Shown: positions 17,641 through 26,974, counted from the stretch's first letter. The stretch is 64,000 nt of DNA from Imhoffiella fuscus (GCF_042682685.1 NZ_JBHUHX010000024.1:1-64000), one strand, 5' to 3'. A program made the numbers and translations. Notes: a model not told the origin generated them from the letters alone.

Positions 17641-19097
17641 ACGCATCCACCCTCGTCCAAAAAGTCTGGAACTTCTGCCACACCCTGCGCGACGACGGCG
17701 TGGGCTATGGTGACTATCTGGAGCAGCTCACCTATCTGCTGTTCCTCAAGCTGGCGCACGAGTACGCGCAGGAGCCCTACAACCGCGACACACGCATCCC
17801 CAGGGGCTATGACTGGGCCAGTCTCAGGTCCAAGGTCGGCGAACCGCTGGAGGCACATTACCTCGTCACCCTGCACCGGCTGGGCCAGGAGCCCGGCATG
17901 CTGGGCGCCATCTTCTTCAAGGCACAGAACAAGATCCAGGACCCGGCCAAGCTCGCGCGCCTGGTGCAGATGATCGACGCCGAGCGCTGGATCAGCCTGG
18001 ACGCCGACACCAAGGGCGATCTCTACGAGGGTCTGCTGCAGAAGAACGCGGAAGACACTAAGAGCGGCGCCGGACAGTACTTCACCCCGCGCCCGCTGAT
18101 TGAGGCCATGGTGGCCTGCGTGCGACCCGAGCCGCTGAAGACCATCGCCGATCCGGCCTGCGGCACCGGCGGTTTCTTCCTGGGTGCCTACAACTGGCTG
18201 ACGCGGCCGGGTGCCGGACTGGACAGACGCCAGAAGGAATTCCTGCGCGACCGCACCTTCCACGGCAACGAGATCGTGCCCAATACCCGCCGCATGTGCC
18301 TGATGAATCTGTTTCTGCACAACATCGGCGAGCTGGACGGCGAACCGTCGGTCGAGCGCTCGGACGCCCTGATCGCCGAACCGGCACGCAAGGTGGACTA
18401 CGTGCTGGCCAATCCGCCCTTCGGCAAGAAGAGCAGCATGACCATCACCAACGAGGAGGGCGAGGAAGACCGGGGGGCGCTGACCTACGAGCGGCAAGAT
18501 TTCTGGGAGACCACCTCGAACAAGCAGCTCAACTTCCTGCAGCACATCGTCAACCTGCTTAAGGTGACCGGCAAGGCCGCCGTGGTGCTGCCGGACAACG
18601 TGCTGTTCGAGGGAGGCGCCGGCGAGAAGATCCGCCGCAAGCTGCTGGAGACCTGCGACCTACACACCATCCTGCGCCTGCCCACCGGCATCTTCTACGC
18701 CCAGGGCGTGAAGGCCAACGTGATCTTCTTCGATGCCCGGCCCAAGGACGGCCAGGTCCACACCAAAGGAGTCTGGTTCTACGACCTGCGCACCAACAAG
18801 CGCTTCACGCTGAAGACACGAACGCTCAAGCTGGACGACCTGCAAGACTTCATCGCCTGCTATAACCCGGACAACCGGCACGAGCGCCGCGAGACCGAGC
18901 GCTTCAGGTACTACAGCTACGCAGAACTGGTCGCCCGCGACAAGGCCAGTCTGGACATTTTCTGGCTGAAGGACGACAGCCTGGAAAACCTCAATGACCT
19001 ACCTCCACCCGAGGTGCTGCAGCAGGAGATCATCGAGCACCTGGAAGCGGCGCTGGCCTCGTTCAGGGATGTAGCTGCTGGTCTGAAACGGGATTGA
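17637..19097 (+). CDS. hsdM: Type I restriction enzyme M subunit (N6-adenine methyltransferase)
   Basis: Methylates adenine in the sequence chosen by HsdS, protecting host DNA. The 486-residue protein has an N-terminal helical domain (MNASTLVQKVWNFCHTLRDDGVGYGDY), SAM-binding motif I DPACGTGGFFLG near residue 172 and catalytic motif IV NPPFG near residue 258. The start overlaps the stop of the DUF4276 gene and is preceded by GGAGGAGG. It is separated from hsdR/hsdS by the ATPase/DUF4276 pair, an unusual arrangement. GC content returns here to the high level of hsdR. Confidence 0.96.
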   Translation: MNASTLVQKVWNFCHTLRDDGVGYGDYLEQLTYLLFLKLAHEYAQEPYNRDTRIPRGYDWASLRSKVGEPLEAHYLVTLHRLGQEPGMLGAIFFKAQNKIQDPAKLARLVQMIDAERWISLDADTKGDLYEGLLQKNAEDTKSGAGQYFTPRPLIEAMVACVRPEPLKTIADPACGTGGFFLGAYNWLTRPGAGLDRRQKEFLRDRTFHGNEIVPNTRRMCLMNLFLHNIGELDGEPSVERSDALIAEPARKVDYVLANPPFGKKSSMTITNEEGEEDRGALTYERQDFWETTSNKQLNFLQHIVNLLKVTGKAAVVLPDNVLFEGGAGEKIRRKLLETCDLHTILRLPTGIFYAQGVKANVIFFDARPKDGQVHTKGVWFYDLRTNKRFTLKTRTLKLDDLQDFIACYNPDNRHERRETERFRYYSYAELVARDKASLDIFWLKDDSLENLNDLPPPEVLQQEIIEHLEAALASFRDVAAGLKRD

Positions 19098-19268
19098 TAC
19101 AGGCGTCGAGCCGCCCACTCAACGGAATGATTCCGGCGGCCGTCATGGGCCGCGACTTAATCTCGCCCTTCCCTCGCTGCACCCTCGCGGCTACCGAAAC
19201 GCTACGTTCCACGACAATAACGGTGGCGCAGGTGCAGCCCGTCTGTTCGCGCGATGCGATACGGACGA

Positions 19269-19565
19269 TCAAAACCTCAAGATCCCCGCCTGCAGCAACC
19301 CGGTCAGAATCAGATAGAACCCCACGACATAGTTGAGGATCGCAGGCTTGATGAGGATGAGGGCGCCGGCGACGATCGAGATCACGGCCATGGGGGACAT
19401 CGGCTGGCCGTGGAAGTAGTGCATGAGGCCGAGCGCGCCGATGAGGAGCAGATAGGCGGCGACGGCGTAGTTGAGCACGCGCGGCACCAGCAGAATGACG
19501 ACTCCGGCGATGATGGCGAACACCGCCTCCATCGGCCATTGCTGCAGCATGGCTGAAATATCCAT
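19269..19565 (-). CDS. DUF3096 small membrane protein
   Basis: A 98-residue hydrophobic protein with about three to four transmembrane helices (residues about 13-32, 33-50, 57-75, 76-95). A repeated unit is visible (AGVVILLVPRVLNY and AGALILIKPAILNY), matching the DUF3096 family. Function unknown. It is transcribed away from the GntR regulator across a shared 230-bp intergenic region holding the palindromic operators. Confidence 0.85.
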   Translation of the reverse strand: MDISAMLQQWPMEAVFAIIAGVVILLVPRVLNYAVAAYLLLIGALGLMHYFHGQPMSPMAVISIVAGALILIKPAILNYVVGFYLILTGLLQAGILRF

Positions 19566-19715
19566 TGAGAGATGTCCTTGATGACGAGGGAGATCGAGAT
19601 CCTATCCGCGCGCGGCGCGAGGAAACGCCAGCGCGCGCCCAGCGCATTATAGACGGCCTTTCCGCCCGCTCCGCCATCCGACCTTTCGAACACGTCCGCC
19701 GGCTTCGCAAAAAAT

Positions 19716-19789
19716 ATTGTCGACAATCTAAGCTTGACTTACGCGTCAAAGGCGCTAATTTATGGCCAACGAAGCCAAATGTGTCGACA
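19716..19789 (+). promoter_or_regulatory. prp promoter flanked by two palindromic GntR operators
   Basis: A perfect 12-bp palindrome ATTGTCGACAAT (19716-19727) and a second TGTCGACA (19782-19789) have centres 64 bp apart. Between them lies a promoter-like pair TTGACT (19734-19739) and TAATTT (19756-19761). TTGTCGACAA-type palindromes are typical of FCD-type GntR regulators of propionate genes. Binding by the adjacent regulator is inference. Confidence 0.65.
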
Positions 19790-19795
19790 GTCTCC

Positions 19796-20482
19796 ATGCC
19801 TGTTCCAGCTGAAGCGCTTTCCGAAGCCAACGGGACGATCGCCGATCGCGTGTTCGATCAGATCCGCCACGCCATCGTGGTCGGTGAGATCGCGCCCGGC
19901 AGCAAGATCAGCGAACCGGCCCTGGCCGCGCGCTATGGCATCAGTCGCGGTCCGCTGCGCGAGGCGATGCGCCGACTGGAGTCGAGCAGCCTGGTGGAGC
20001 GCAAGCCGAACATCGGCGCGCGCGTGATCACCCTCACCAGCGAGCAGTTGCTTGAGATCTATGTGATCCGCGAGGCGTTGGAGGGGATGGCGGCGCGCCT
20101 AGCCGCCGAGCAGATGTCCGATGCGGCCATCGCGGATCTGAAGCGCCTGCTCGATCAGCACCGCAACGAGGTCGCTCAGGAGGCCTGGCAGGCCTATTTC
20201 CAGGAGGAAGGGGATCTGGACTTCCATTTCCGCATCGTCCAGGGCAGCGGAAACGGGCGGCTCAACAACATCCTCTGCAACGATCTCTACCATCTGGCGC
20301 GCATGTACCGCTGCCAGTTCGGCATGAAGAGCGACCGCGCACGCGACGCGCTCAAGGAGCACGAACTGATCGTCGATGCCATCGCGGAGCACGACGGCGA
20401 ATTGGCGGAATGGCTGATGCGCCGCCACATCCGCACCTCGCGCCGGGCGACCGAGCGCCGGCTCGCCGCCATGAAGGACTGA
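19796..20482 (+). CDS. prpR: GntR family (FCD-type) regulator of the methylcitrate genes
   Basis: A 228-residue repressor-type protein: winged helix-turn-helix at about residues 14-75 (ADRVFDQIRHAIVVGEIAPG ... ALAARYGISRGPLREAMRRL) and an FCD ligand domain with metal-binding acidic and His residues (about 85-215). ATG 19796 is used; GTG 19781 in frame is a possible alternative. It is the first gene ahead of prpB-prpC-prpD on the same strand, and palindromes flank its promoter, so it probably autoregulates and controls the operon in response to a methylcitrate-cycle metabolite. The symbol follows context, and is not the sigma54-type PrpR of enterics. Confidence 0.85.
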   Translation: MPVPAEALSEANGTIADRVFDQIRHAIVVGEIAPGSKISEPALAARYGISRGPLREAMRRLESSSLVERKPNIGARVITLTSEQLLEIYVIREALEGMAARLAAEQMSDAAIADLKRLLDQHRNEVAQEAWQAYFQEEGDLDFHFRIVQGSGNGRLNNILCNDLYHLARMYRCQFGMKSDRARDALKEHELIVDAIAEHDGELAEWLMRRHIRTSRRATERRLAAMKD

Positions 20483-20555
20483 TCGACCCACACCGAGTTT
20501 CAAACAGAGCGAACCCTCGCCGCAAGGTGTCGGGTTCCATAGACGAGGCAACACC

Positions 20556-21446
20556 ATGACCGACACCATGACCCCCGGCGCCAAGCTGCGCCTTGCCGTT
20601 CAGGAAGAACATCCCTTGCAGGTGGTGGGCGCGATCAACGCCTATCACGCCAGAATGGCCGAGCGCACCGGTTATCGCGCGCTCTATCTGTCCGGCGGTG
20701 GCGTTGCGGCGGGTTCCTACGGGATTCCCGATCTGGGCATGACCAGCCTGGATAACGTGCTGGAGGACGTGAGCCGGATCACCTACGCGAGCGATCTGCC
20801 GCTGCTGGTCGACGCCGACACCGGCTGGGGCAGCGCCTTCAACATCTCGCGCACCGTCAAGCAGCTGATCCGCAACGGCGCGGCCGGCTGCCACATCGAG
20901 GACCAGGTCGCCGCCAAGCGCTGCGGCCATCGCCCGAACAAGGCGGTGGTCTCCAAGGAGGAGATGGTCGATCGCATCAAGGCCGCCGTGGACGCGCGCA
21001 CAAACGATTTCGTCATCATGGCCCGCACCGACGCGCTCGCCGTCGAGGGCATGGACGCGGCGATCGAGCGCGCCATCGCCTGCGTCGAGGCCGGCGCCGA
21101 CATGATCTTCCCCGAGGCCATGACCGAGCTGGCTCAGTACGAGCAGTTCACCGCTGCGGTGAAGGTGCCGGTGCTCGCCAACATCACCGAGTTCGGCGCC
21201 ACGCCGCTGTTCAAGACCGACGAACTGGCGGATGTCGGCGTCTCGCTGGTGCTCTATCCGCTGTCGGCCTTCCGCGCCATGAACCAGGCCGCGCTTAACG
21301 TCTACCAAGCCATCCGCCGCGACGGCACTCAGGCCAACGTGCTGGATACCATGCAGACCCGCATGGATCTCTACGACTACCTCGACTATCACAGCTTCGA
21401 GCAGAAGCTCGACGCGCTGTTCGCCCAGGAAAAGTCCGAGAGCTAA
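20556..21446 (+). CDS. prpB: 2-methylisocitrate lyase
   Basis: Cleaves 2-methylisocitrate into pyruvate and succinate, the last step of the methylcitrate cycle. The 296-residue isocitrate-lyase-family TIM barrel has the catalytic KRCGH motif (near residue 126), YLSGGGVAAGSYG at the N-terminus and ARTDALAVEG. The start ATG 20556 follows ACGAGGCAACACC. First enzyme gene after the GntR regulator, with prpC 130 bp and prpD further downstream. Confidence 0.96.
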   Translation: MTDTMTPGAKLRLAVQEEHPLQVVGAINAYHARMAERTGYRALYLSGGGVAAGSYGIPDLGMTSLDNVLEDVSRITYASDLPLLVDADTGWGSAFNISRTVKQLIRNGAAGCHIEDQVAAKRCGHRPNKAVVSKEEMVDRIKAAVDARTNDFVIMARTDALAVEGMDAAIERAIACVEAGADMIFPEAMTELAQYEQFTAAVKVPVLANITEFGATPLFKTDELADVGVSLVLYPLSAFRAMNQAALNVYQAIRRDGTQANVLDTMQTRMDLYDYLDYHSFEQKLDALFAQEKSES

Positions 21447-21575
21447 AGTCGAACGCGCCTGCCCCGATCCGCGCCGCCAAACGCACGGATCACGGGCTCT
21501 GACGCACCCTATCGATCGGTCACTGCCGAGGCCAGATTCCTCGACATCCACTCGAGCATGAGGAGAGAACATCCG

Positions 21576-22730
21576 ATGGCTGAGAATCAAGCAAGCCAAC
21601 TGCCCAAGCCGAAGAAATCCGTTGCCCTGTCGGGCACCGCCGCCGGCAACACCGCCATCTGCACCGTCGGGCGCACCGGCAACGACCTGCACTATCGCGG
21701 TTACGACATTCTCGACTTCGCCGACCAGGCCGAATTCGAGGAGATCGCCTTCCTGCTGATCCACGAGCGGCTGCCGAGCCACAGCGAACTGGTCGCCTAC
21801 AAGCACAAGCTCAAGTCGCTGCGGGGCCTTCCGGCCGCGCTCAAGACGGCTCTGGAGCAGTTGCCGCCCTCGGCCCACCCGATGGACGTGATGCGCACCG
21901 GCTGCTCCGTTCTCGGCGCACTGGAGCCCGAGAAGGACAGCATGCCGGTTGCGGCGGCGCGTGACATCGGCGATCGGCTGATCGCCAGTTTCGGCTCCAT
22001 GCTGCTCTATTGGTATCACTACGCGCACAACGGACGGCGCATCGATGTCGAGACCGACGACGACTCGATCGGCGGACACCTGCTGCACCTGCTGCACGGC
22101 CACACGCCCCGCCCGGAATGGGTGCGCGCCATGCACACCTCGCTGATCCTCTACGCCGAGCACGAATTCAACGCCTCGACCTTCACCTCGCGCGTGATCG
22201 CGGGCACCAACTCGGACATGTACTCGGCCATCACCGGCGCGATCGGCGCGCTGCGCGGTCCCAAACACGGCGGCGCCAACGAGGTGGCCTGCGAGATCCA
22301 GCAGCGCTACGCCAACGCCGACGAGGCCGAGGCCGACATCACCGAACGCGTCGGCCGCAAGGAGATCATCATCGGCTTCGGGCATCCGGTCTACACCATC
22401 GCCGACCCACGCAACGAGGTCATCAAAGCGGTCGCCAAGCGGCTGTCCGAGGCCAACGCCAACATGACGATGTTCGAGGTCGCCGACCGACTGGAAACCG
22501 TCATGTGGGGCCTCAAGAAGATGTTCCCGAACCTGGACTGGTTCTCCTCGGTGTCCTACGCCCAGATGGGCGTTCCGACGGCCCTCTTCACGCCCATTTT
22601 CGTCATCGCGCGCACCTCCGGCTGGGTGGCCCACGTCATCGAGCAGCGCAAGGACGGCAAGATCATCCGCCCGAGCGCGAACTATGTCGGCGTCGAAAAC
22701 CTCAAGTGGACGCCGATCGAAAAGCGATAG
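21576..22730 (+). CDS. prpC: 2-methylcitrate synthase
   Basis: Condenses propionyl-CoA with oxaloacetate to 2-methylcitrate. The 384-residue citrate-synthase-family product has GLRGxP-type AGTAAGNTAICTVG, the active-site GHPVYTIADPRNEV with catalytic His, LRGPKHGGANEVA and the terminal SANYVGVE. The frame also offers ATG 21558, but GAGGAGAG lies between the two and serves as ribosome-binding site for ATG 21576 (MAENQASQ). Followed by the hairpin repeat at 22738-22802, then prpD. Confidence 0.95.
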   Translation: MAENQASQLPKPKKSVALSGTAAGNTAICTVGRTGNDLHYRGYDILDFADQAEFEEIAFLLIHERLPSHSELVAYKHKLKSLRGLPAALKTALEQLPPSAHPMDVMRTGCSVLGALEPEKDSMPVAAARDIGDRLIASFGSMLLYWYHYAHNGRRIDVETDDDSIGGHLLHLLHGHTPRPEWVRAMHTSLILYAEHEFNASTFTSRVIAGTNSDMYSAITGAIGALRGPKHGGANEVACEIQQRYANADEAEADITERVGRKEIIIGFGHPVYTIADPRNEVIKAVAKRLSEANANMTMFEVADRLETVMWGLKKMFPNLDWFSSVSYAQMGVPTALFTPIFVIARTSGWVAHVIEQRKDGKIIRPSANYVGVENLKWTPIEKR

Positions 22731-22737
22731 GCAGCGA

Positions 22738-22802
22738 TCAGCTTCCAGCCCCCCGGCTGCCAGCGAAAAGCTCTCCGCTGGAGGCTGACCGCTGGAAGCT
22801 GA
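22738..22802 (+). repeat. Palindromic CAGC-rich repeat between prpC and prpD
   Basis: The outer arms TCAGCTTCCAGC (22738-22749) and GCTGGAAGCTGA (22791-22802) pair perfectly; inside, GGCTGCCAGCG and CGCTGGAGGCT pair imperfectly. The heptad-like CCAGC/GCTGG composition resembles the tandem array at 48117-48208, suggesting a dispersed repeat family. Confidence 0.65.
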
Positions 22803-22836
22803 AGGCATCCTCTAACCACCAAACGAGATCCGAACC

Positions 22837-24285
22837 ATGAGCGCACATATCGCCGACGCCAACATGCGTCCCGAACCGGACCAGGAACTGGTCGCACTCG
22901 CCGACTACGTCTGTGATTACGAAATCACCTCCCAGGAGGCGATCACCACCGCCCGTCACTGTCTGATGGACTCGCTGAGCTGCGCCATGCTGGCGCTTCA
23001 GTACCCGGAGTGCACCAAGCACCTCGGCCCCATCGTTCCGGGAACCAGCGTGCCGAACGGCGCGCGCGTGCCCGGCACCCAGCACAGCCTCGACCCGGTC
23101 AAGGCCGCCTGGGACATCGGCGCCATGGTGCGCTGGCTCGACTTCAACGACACCTGGCTGGCCGCCGAGTGGGGTCATCCGTCCGACAACCTGGGTGCCA
23201 TCCTGGGCTTGGGCGACTATCTCTCGCGCAAGGCCGTCGCCGACGGCGCCGCGCCCCTGACCGTGGGCGACGTGCTCCACTACATGGTCAAGGCGCACGA
23301 GATCCAAGGCGTGCTGGCGCTGGAGAACAGCTTCAACCGGGTCGGACTCGACCACGTGCTGCTGGTCAAGGTCGCCTCGGCCGGCGTCTCTGCCCTCATG
23401 CTCGGCGCCGACAAGGATCAGGTGATCGACACCCTGTCCCAGGCCTGGGTCGACGGTCAGTCGCTGCGCACCTACCGCCACGCCCCCAACACCGGCTCGC
23501 GCAAGTCCTGGGCGGCGGGCGACGCCAGCTCGCGCGCCGTGCGTCTGGCGATGATGGTCCAGAAGGGCGAGATGGGTCTGCCCTCGGTCCTGACCGCGCC
23601 GCGCTGGGGCTTCTACGACGTGCTCTTCAAGGGCGAGAAGTTCGCCTTCCAGCGCGACTACGGCAGCTACGTGATGGAGAACATCCTGTTCAAGATCAGC
23701 TTCCCGGCCGAGTTCCACGCCCAGACCGCCGCCGAGTGCGCCATGACCCTGCATGCGCAGGTCAAGGACCGCATCGACGAGATCGAGCGCATCGAGCTGA
23801 CCACCCAGGAATCCGCCATCCGCATCATCAGCAAGGACGGCCCGCTCTACAACCCGGCCGACCGCGACCACTGTCTGCAGTACATGGTCGCCGTGCCGCT
23901 GATCTTCGGCCGTCTCACCGCCGACGACTACGAGGACTCGGTCGCCCAGGATCCGCGCATCGACGCGCTGCGCGAGAAGATGACCGTCACCGAGGATCCG
24001 CGCTACACCCAGGAATACCTGGATCCGGACAAGCGCTCCATCGCCAACGCGGTGCAGGTCTACTTCAAGGACGGCTCCAAAACCGAAAAGGTCGAGGTCG
24101 AGTATCCGATCGGCCATCGCCGCCGTCGCGCCGAGGGCATCCCGGTCCTGGAGGCCAAGTTCATCGACGCGCTCAAGACCCGCTTCCCCAAAGGCCAGGC
24201 ACAGCGCATCTACGACCTCTGCCAGGATGAGCAGAAACTGATGGCCACCCCGCTCAACCAGTTCATGGATCTCTTCATGATCTGA
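22837..24285 (+). CDS. prpD: 2-methylcitrate dehydratase
   Basis: Dehydrates 2-methylcitrate towards methylaconitate, or completes hydration to methylisocitrate together with aconitase. The 482-residue product belongs to the MmgE/PrpD family: VRWLDFNDTWLAAEWGHPSDN contains the conserved WLDFND and GHPSDN motifs, with NSFNRVGLDHVLLVK downstream. ATG 22837 begins MSAHIADANMRPEPD. Last gene of the prp operon; acnD and prpF are not present here, so the classical PrpD route with a housekeeping aconitase is likely. A multi-part hairpin at 24311-24359 follows. Confidence 0.95.
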   Translation: MSAHIADANMRPEPDQELVALADYVCDYEITSQEAITTARHCLMDSLSCAMLALQYPECTKHLGPIVPGTSVPNGARVPGTQHSLDPVKAAWDIGAMVRWLDFNDTWLAAEWGHPSDNLGAILGLGDYLSRKAVADGAAPLTVGDVLHYMVKAHEIQGVLALENSFNRVGLDHVLLVKVASAGVSALMLGADKDQVIDTLSQAWVDGQSLRTYRHAPNTGSRKSWAAGDASSRAVRLAMMVQKGEMGLPSVLTAPRWGFYDVLFKGEKFAFQRDYGSYVMENILFKISFPAEFHAQTAAECAMTLHAQVKDRIDEIERIELTTQESAIRIISKDGPLYNPADRDHCLQYMVAVPLIFGRLTADDYEDSVAQDPRIDALREKMTVTEDPRYTQEYLDPDKRSIANAVQVYFKDGSKTEKVEVEYPIGHRRRRAEGIPVLEAKFIDALKTRFPKGQAQRIYDLCQDEQKLMATPLNQFMDLFMI

Positions 24286-24310
24286 TCCCGCATCGGAAAC
24301 CGCTCCATCC

Positions 24311-24359
24311 TTCACGCAACCGGGGCCTCGTCCGAGACGAGTGCCCCTGGATGCGTGAA
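24311..24359 (+). terminator. Multi-segment hairpin after the prp operon
   Basis: Three nested paired segments, TTCACGCA/TGCGTGAA, GGGGC/GCCCC and CTCGTC/GACGAG, form one long stem ending 24359. There is no clear T-run, so it may stop transcription weakly or protect the 3' end. Confidence 0.55.
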
Positions 24360-24463
24360 CCAGGTCGCCGCGCGCGATCGATCCGCCAGTCGCTCGACTC
24401 GCTTGGTGTATGCTCTTAGAAGCCGTAACGGCTGACAGCAGACCCACCAGTGAGCGCTTCTCG

Positions 24464-25933
24464 ATGACCCATTCAGCCGACGCGTTCGAACGACTGGTCG
24501 CGACCAACGCGGCCCTTCAGCAGCGCATCGACGAACTGGAAGCATGCACCGCGCAGCGCGCCCCTCAGATCGCCCCGCCCCCGGAGCTGTCGCCGCACAT
24601 CGGGCGCCTGCTCGACAACCTTCCCGGAATGGTCTATCGCTGCCGCAACGATCCAAGCTGGAGCATGGACTACGTCAGTGCGGGTGCCGAAGGGCTCACC
24701 GGCTACGATCCCGACGACCTCAGACACCAGCGGCTCTCCTATGCCGACCTCATCCTGGAGGAGGATCGCGCACGGGTGTGGAAGCACGTCCAAGCGGCAC
24801 TGGATATCGATCGCTGCTTCGAGTTCGTCTACCGCATCCGCACACGCCAAGGGGCCATCAAATGGGTCTGGGAGCGTGGCTGGGGCATCTACTCGGATGC
24901 CGGCGAGATCCTCATGCTTGAGGGATTCATCACCGACATCTCTGCACTCAAGACCACCGAGCAGGCACTGCGCGACAGCGAACAGCGTTACAGACACATC
25001 GTCGAGAGCAGCCATGAAGGGATCTGGATGGTCGATGCAGACGGCCATACCACGTTCGTCAATTCGCGCATGGCCGCGATGCTCGGTTACGACGTCGGGG
25101 AGATGCTGGGCCGCTGCCTCTACGACTTCGTACCCGAAGAATGGCGAAAAACGACCTGGGACAGTTTTGGACAGGGCCCGCAAGACGCAGCCGAGCAGCG
25201 CGACGTATGTCTGCTGCGCAAGGATGGAACGCAAATCTGGACGCTGCTCTCCATCAAGAGATTGACCGATGGAAACGATCGTCCCAGTGGCCTGCTCGCG
25301 ATGGCTGCCGATATCACCGACCGCAAGCGCATGGAGGACGCCCTACAGAACCTGGCGATCTCGGATCCGTTGACCGGACTGCTCAACCGGCGTCATTTCT
25401 ATCAGTTGGCCGAGGGGGAATTGGAACGCGTCCGTCGCTATCGGTATCCGGTCGCCGCCATCATGGTGGATCTGGATCAGTTCAAGCGGATCAACGACAC
25501 CTTCGGTCATCTGGCAGGCGATGCGGTGCTGCAAACCTCCGCCAAGGTCATGCAAGACCAGTTGCGCAGCTCGGATATCCTCTGCCGATACGGCGGCGAG
25601 GAATTCGCCGTCCTACTGCCTGAGACGGATCCGATTACGGCCAAGAGCACGGCAGAACGATTGAGGCGCAGCCTGGCTGCACAAGCCGTCGAGACCGAGC
25701 AGGGCTCCACCATCGCCATGACGGCCAGCTTCGGCGTCGCGGCGCTGTCCCCCGAGAGCATGCTGAGTCTCGAAAGCCTGCTCGACTATGCCGACCGCAT
25801 GCTGTATGTCGCGAAAAAGAATGGACGAAACCGGGTCGAGGTCTGGGACGCGGCGCATTCGGCAAGTCCGCCAGCGCCCTCCTCCGTCCCGCCCGAGGCG
25901 CTGGACGATGGGGGACTGGCGGAACCCGGCTAA
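24464..25933 (+). CDS. PAS-PAS-GGDEF diguanylate cyclase
   Basis: A predicted cytoplasmic sensor that makes c-di-GMP. The 489-residue product has a short N-terminal coiled coil (about residues 5-25), a PAS fold with PAC-type end (about 45-165; WKHVQAALD, FITDISALKTTEQAL), a second PAS (about 170-290; HIVESSHEGIWMVDADGHTT) and a GGDEF domain (about 300-465). The active motif is RYGGEEF, with an upstream inhibitory-site RSSD, so it should be catalytically active and product-inhibited. ATG 24464 is chosen; ATG 24410 in frame is possible. Stand-alone gene; no membrane segment. Confidence 0.9.
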   Translation: MTHSADAFERLVATNAALQQRIDELEACTAQRAPQIAPPPELSPHIGRLLDNLPGMVYRCRNDPSWSMDYVSAGAEGLTGYDPDDLRHQRLSYADLILEEDRARVWKHVQAALDIDRCFEFVYRIRTRQGAIKWVWERGWGIYSDAGEILMLEGFITDISALKTTEQALRDSEQRYRHIVESSHEGIWMVDADGHTTFVNSRMAAMLGYDVGEMLGRCLYDFVPEEWRKTTWDSFGQGPQDAAEQRDVCLLRKDGTQIWTLLSIKRLTDGNDRPSGLLAMAADITDRKRMEDALQNLAISDPLTGLLNRRHFYQLAEGELERVRRYRYPVAAIMVDLDQFKRINDTFGHLAGDAVLQTSAKVMQDQLRSSDILCRYGGEEFAVLLPETDPITAKSTAERLRRSLAAQAVETEQGSTIAMTASFGVAALSPESMLSLESLLDYADRMLYVAKKNGRNRVEVWDAAHSASPPAPSSVPPEALDDGGLAEPG

Positions 25934-26064
25934 GGGCCGGACTTGCTGGCCGTCGAGCGGATGAAATTCACGAAACGCCTCTGAATGTCTCGCGCCCACT
26001 CGGGCTGTGGCCAGTTCCAACCAATCAGGACTCCAATGACGAGTCCAAGCAGCAATGCGAGCAT
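25930..26064 (-). CDS. Small single-pass membrane protein (44 aa)
   Basis: A 44-residue product with one N-terminal transmembrane helix (residues 1-18, ending in WNWPQPEW) and an amphipathic basic C-terminal part. A strong GGAGG lies 9 bases upstream of ATG 26064, which decides this start over longer in-frame options to 26196. It overlaps by four bases the end of the GGDEF gene on the other strand. Similar short WNWPQP-type proteins occur in gammaproteobacteria, without known function. Confidence 0.65.
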   Translation of the reverse strand: MLALLLGLVIGVLIGWNWPQPEWARDIQRRFVNFIRSTASKSGP

Positions 26065-26203
26065 GTGCCTTACCTCCAGTTGGAGTTGATGAAAAACGTA
26101 TCCAGCGATCTTCTGCGCGGCGACCGCCGCCACCATTATCCTAAAAACACGAGTCGACGGTAGGGTTTTTACAGGTTCCAGAGTCGAAGATCTCACGCCT
26201 GGA

Positions 26204-26974
26204 TCAGGGGTGTTCCTCGATATGGAAGCCGAAGAGTTCGAGCAGAATACCGGTCACGGCGCCGCCGAGCAGACCGCCGAGCAAACCCGGAGGAATGTCG
26301 TGCACCACATTCCCGATGATTCCGTGCGCGTTCCCATCCGACATGACGGCCGTGGTTCCACCGACGATCCAAATGCTCGCCCCGACGACCGAGGCGATAA
26401 GCCCGGCAACCACGGGGGCCGAGAGCACGCCCGGAAGCCAACCGGCGCTGCGCGTCACCAGCCAGCGCTCGGAGATCTGAAAGAAGGTCCCGACCAGGGC
26501 GACAACACCTGCGGCCAATACGAACATACCGACCGAGTGACCGGTGAACGATAGAATCAAGGACAGCGAGCCACCCGCCAGCAAACCGGCGACCAACCCG
26601 GTCAGGGTTTCGGCCAGCGGGCGCCCCCCACCCTTGACGATCCAGGCGTAGAATCCACCGGCGATCACGCCCAGTGCACCCGCGATGGAGACGATCATCG
26701 TCAATTCGACTTCTTGACCCGAGGCAATCAAATAGCCGATAGACGCCAGCACACCCGCCATGGCGCCTACCAGAGCGACCGGCATCGCGCTATAAAACGC
26801 CGATGTCGTCATGGCCGCAGCTGCGGCCGCGATGATGAGCGGCTGCCACCCCGATAGCCCGAGCACCCCAAGCACTTGATACAGACCGGCGAAAAGGGCT
26901 CCAAACAGGGCACCCGCGAACCCCCAGATGAAGACGGTCATCACGATCGTGGCGAACTGATCCTTAGTCAACAT
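26204..26974 (-). CDS. Polytopic membrane protein of unknown function
   Basis: A 256-residue, Gly/Ala-rich integral membrane protein with about seven or eight predicted helices spread over the whole length and a short C-terminal tail (HIEEHP). Several segments have the repeated look of glycine-zipper helices (LTGLVAGLLAGGS, GLLGGLLGGAVTG). ATG 26974 has GGAAG six bases upstream; ATG 26980 is adjacent to it and less likely. No family recognised and no operon partner on either side. Confidence 0.7.
   Translation of the reverse strand: MLTKDQFATIVMTVFIWGFAGALFGALFAGLYQVLGVLGLSGWQPLIIAAAAAAMTTSAFYSAMPVALVGAMAGVLASIGYLIASGQEVELTMIVSIAGALGVIAGGFYAWIVKGGGRPLAETLTGLVAGLLAGGSLSLILSFTGHSVGMFVLAAGVVALVGTFFQISERWLVTRSAGWLPGVLSAPVVAGLIASVVGASIWIVGGTTAVMSDGNAHGIIGNVVHDIPPGLLGGLLGGAVTGILLELFGFHIEEHP

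Noticed and set aside
20352..22808. 818-codon open frame on the minus strand opposite prpB/prpC
   Set aside because: Antisense shadow of high-GC coding DNA; the plus-strand genes prpB and prpC are unmistakable.
22738..24507. 589-codon open frame on the minus strand opposite prpD
   Set aside because: Same shadow effect; His/Asp/Val/Gly-rich sequence without any family resemblance.
25930..26196. 88-residue reading of the small membrane protein
   Set aside because: The strong ribosome-binding site decides for the 44-residue form starting at 26064.
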